A DNA stretch of 64,000 nucleotides from Streptomyces sp. NBC_01803 (lineage in GTDB: Bacteria > Actinomycetota > Actinomycetes > Streptomycetales > Streptomycetaceae), in NCBI RefSeq assembly GCF_035917415.1, contig NZ_CP109073.1:2577501-2641500 (forward strand), read 5' to 3'. Position numbers and translations under genes: made by a program. The notes under the pieces are model-generated. The model saw only the letters and a list, made by a program, of their open reading frames with translations. It was not told the DNA's origin and did not search any database. Below, one piece after another: positions 62,480 to 64,000 of this stretch (the first letter of the stretch is position 1; every line of letters begins with the position of its first letter).

Positions 62480-64000
62480 GTGACCGTTCCCGGTTTCGGC
62501 AGTCCGATACCGCCGCCGCCCGTGGCCCCGCCGACGGTTGGCCTGCCGCGCGACCCGTGGATCGCGGTGATCGCCGCATTGCTCAACCTCAGTGGACTGG
62601 GCGCGGGTTACGTCTATCTGCGGCGCTGGCGGCGGGCCATACCGAGCTGGGCCGTCACCGCGGCCCTGCTCTTCCTCGCGCTGCCCGTCGAGGCCGAGGG
62701 CATCGCCGGCCTGTGGGCCGCGCTCTACGCGGGGTGGCTGGTGCTGAGCGCGCTGGACGGCTGGCGGCTGGCCCGGCGGGCGCCGGGGCCGGGGCGGTGG
62801 CTGCCCCTCACCGCCGGGGTGCTGCTGTTGGCGCTTCCGGCCGGGGGCTTCGTGTTCTTCGACCGCGCCCAGGAGCAGGCGCTGGAGGACGACCTCCAGG
62901 AACGGCTCGCCGCCGCCGACGTGTTGGTGGACCGGGCGGCCGGGGAGCCGTTCGAGTCGGCCGAGGAGTCGTACCGCTCCGCGCTCACCGAGTATCTGGC
63001 CGTGCGGGCCGAGTACCCCTCGACGGACGCGGCCGGTGACGTGCCGGACCGGGTGGACGACCTGTACGGGCGGGCCACCGGCGGCGGTTCGGCGGACGAC
63101 CCGTGTGCCGTGCTCGACCCGCTACGGTTCTTCCGGGGGTTGCCGGACGAGTTCGAGGACGCCGAGGCGGAGCGGCTGGCGGAGCGGGCGCGGGGGGAGC
63201 TGCCCGAGCCGCTGCACGGCTGCGGGCTGCTGCGCGCCGAACGGTCCGACGTGTCGGCGGCCAGGGCACCGCTGACCGAACTGCTCCAGGACCACGCCGA
63301 GTCGGAGTACGCCGCGGCGCTCCCCGACGAGCTGGGCGAGCGGCAGCGCGACGTGATCGAGGCCCTCGGCGGGGACGCGCCCTGCGAGGCGCTGGAGCGA
63401 CTGCGGTCCCTCAACCAGCTGTTCGGCGACCTCCCGGGCGCCGCGTTCGGCGAGATGGCCGCCGACGGCGCGGAGCCCGTGCCCGAGGGCCTGTACCAGT
63501 GCGGCACCACCAGCTTCCTCGCCGGCGACTTCGGCGGCGCCGGGGACGTGCTCACCGAGCTGGTGGACGACTACCCCGACCACGAACGGGTCGACCGGGC
63601 CGGGGACATCCTGATCGCGGCCGAGATCGCGGAAGAACTGCCCTCGGCGGGCGAGGAGTTGCCACCGACTTCCGGCTCGACGGGCGGTGCCGTGATCACC
63701 CTGGAGGTCTTCAACGACTCCCCGTACGAGCTGGAGCTGCTCTTCACCGGCCCGCGCACCGGCTCCGAGCGGGTGGCGGCGTGCGGCGACTGCTCCCTCT
63801 ACCCCGGCGACCCCGGGGACAGCGCCTGCTCGGAGAGCGGCGTCGACTACCCGAGCACGACCCTGGAACTCCCGGCCGGGGACTACTACTTCCTGCACCG
63901 TTCACCCGGCGAGGAGACCCGGCACCTGGCCGAGGCCGACTCGTTCGACCCCGACTACATCTACACCTACTGCTCCTACATCACCGAGGACGACCTGCTG
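62480..64000 (+). CDS. Large membrane-anchored protein, cut by the right edge
   Basis: 507 codons are open to the window end. GTG 62480 follows AAGGGGG; the overlapping ATG at 62478 meets a stop at once. The N-terminus is Pro-rich (MTVPGFGSPIPPPPVAPP), then three or four hydrophobic segments (WIAVIAALLNLSGLGAGYVY; WAVTAALLFLALP; LWAALYAGWLVLSALDG; LPLTAGVLLLALPAGGFVFF) to about residue 130. A long acidic extracellular part follows with paired cysteines (DDPCAVLDPL, LHGCGLLRAE, APCEALERL, YQCGTTSF, CGDCSLYPGD) and TPR-like helical spacing. Late sequence (VITLEVFNDSPYELELLFTG) looks like a beta domain. No family recognised. Confidence 0.78.
   Translation, partial: MTVPGFGSPIPPPPVAPPTVGLPRDPWIAVIAALLNLSGLGAGYVYLRRWRRAIPSWAVTAALLFLALPVEAEGIAGLWAALYAGWLVLSALDGWRLARRAPGPGRWLPLTAGVLLLALPAGGFVFFDRAQEQALEDDLQERLAAADVLVDRAAGEPFESAEESYRSALTEYLAVRAEYPSTDAAGDVPDRVDDLYGRATGGGSADDPCAVLDPLRFFRGLPDEFEDAEAERLAERARGELPEPLHGCGLLRAERSDVSAARAPLTELLQDHAESEYAAALPDELGERQRDVIEALGGDAPCEALERLRSLNQLFGDLPGAAFGEMAADGAEPVPEGLYQCGTTSFLAGDFGGAGDVLTELVDDYPDHERVDRAGDILIAAEIAEELPSAGEELPPTSGSTGGAVITLEVFNDSPYELELLFTGPRTGSERVAACGDCSLYPGDPGDSACSESGVDYPSTTLELPAGDYYFLHRSPGEETRHLAEADSFDPDYIYTYCSYITEDDLL

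Noticed and set aside
62478..62485. ATG at 62478 as start of the last gene
   Set aside because: The next codon in that frame is TGA; the GTG two bases on opens the long frame.

Overview
The base composition (about 72% G+C), the codon usage and the gene families (SARP regulators, conservon, futalosine menaquinone enzymes, DUF397/XRE pairs, F420 synthesis) point to a Streptomyces or a close relative. The run fbiC - afsR - afsS - afsK ... dmdR1/nagS ... serC ... mqnB-mqnD - cold-shock gene matches, from memory, the conserved core of the S. coelicolor chromosome read in one direction. No search was run. I saw no tRNA, rRNA, CRISPR array, transposase or phage gene. Codon positions and start sites were read by eye.

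Left part (1-15.9 kb). fbiC runs off the left edge. It abuts a truncated, twice-frameshifted PHP metallo-hydrolase remnant. Next come afsR (SARP-NB-ARC-TPR activator) and an afsS-like gene, then afsK (Ser/Thr kinase with a PQQ propeller) on the opposite strand about 5 kb away. Two 11-bp direct-repeat pairs, both containing GTTTATCGC, resemble SARP boxes: one precedes afsS, the other precedes a 17-bp perfect hairpin with no recognisable gene. A 59-residue exported peptide shares the DHHP motif of AfsS. Between afsS and afsK lie an F420/NADP reductase-like protein, an SDR and three membrane proteins. A TetR regulator, a flavin monooxygenase, an RsbW-like kinase and a STAS protein follow.

Middle (16-36.7 kb). 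A sigma factor with its anti-sigma factor; purU; a proline-rich membrane protein carrying nine copies of a Thr-x-x-hydrophobic motif; a DUF1259 exported protein; an XRE/DUF397 pair with an internally duplicated DUF397; further HTH proteins; a primase-polymerase-like protein; an alpha/beta hydrolase without its catalytic serine; the iron regulator dmdR1, divergent from nagS, which has a DasR-type site; a PAS-GAF protein; an apparent short transcription unit (promoter, 12-codon ORF, branched hairpin, T6); pdxH; a citrate synthase; a decayed phzF; and a D-lactate dehydrogenase-like FAD/FeS protein.

Right part (36.8-64 kb). A five-gene conservon (cvnABCDE) whose P450 lacks the ExxR motif; serC; a propeller protein; an aldo/keto reductase; thpR; a MarR regulator with its operator and an MFS pump; a GH114-like lipoprotein; a 1049-residue sacsin/Hsp90-type ATPase protein; DUF3027, MFS and DUF2771 genes; mqnB-mqnD (futalosine menaquinone route); a cold-shock protein; a HAD phosphatase; and a siderophore ABC operon behind a clear iron box. 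DmdR1, the expected reader of that box, is encoded in the same window. A large membrane protein runs off the right edge.

Many genes here appear to be leaderless: a TAnnnT -10 element sits 6-8 bp before the start codon.
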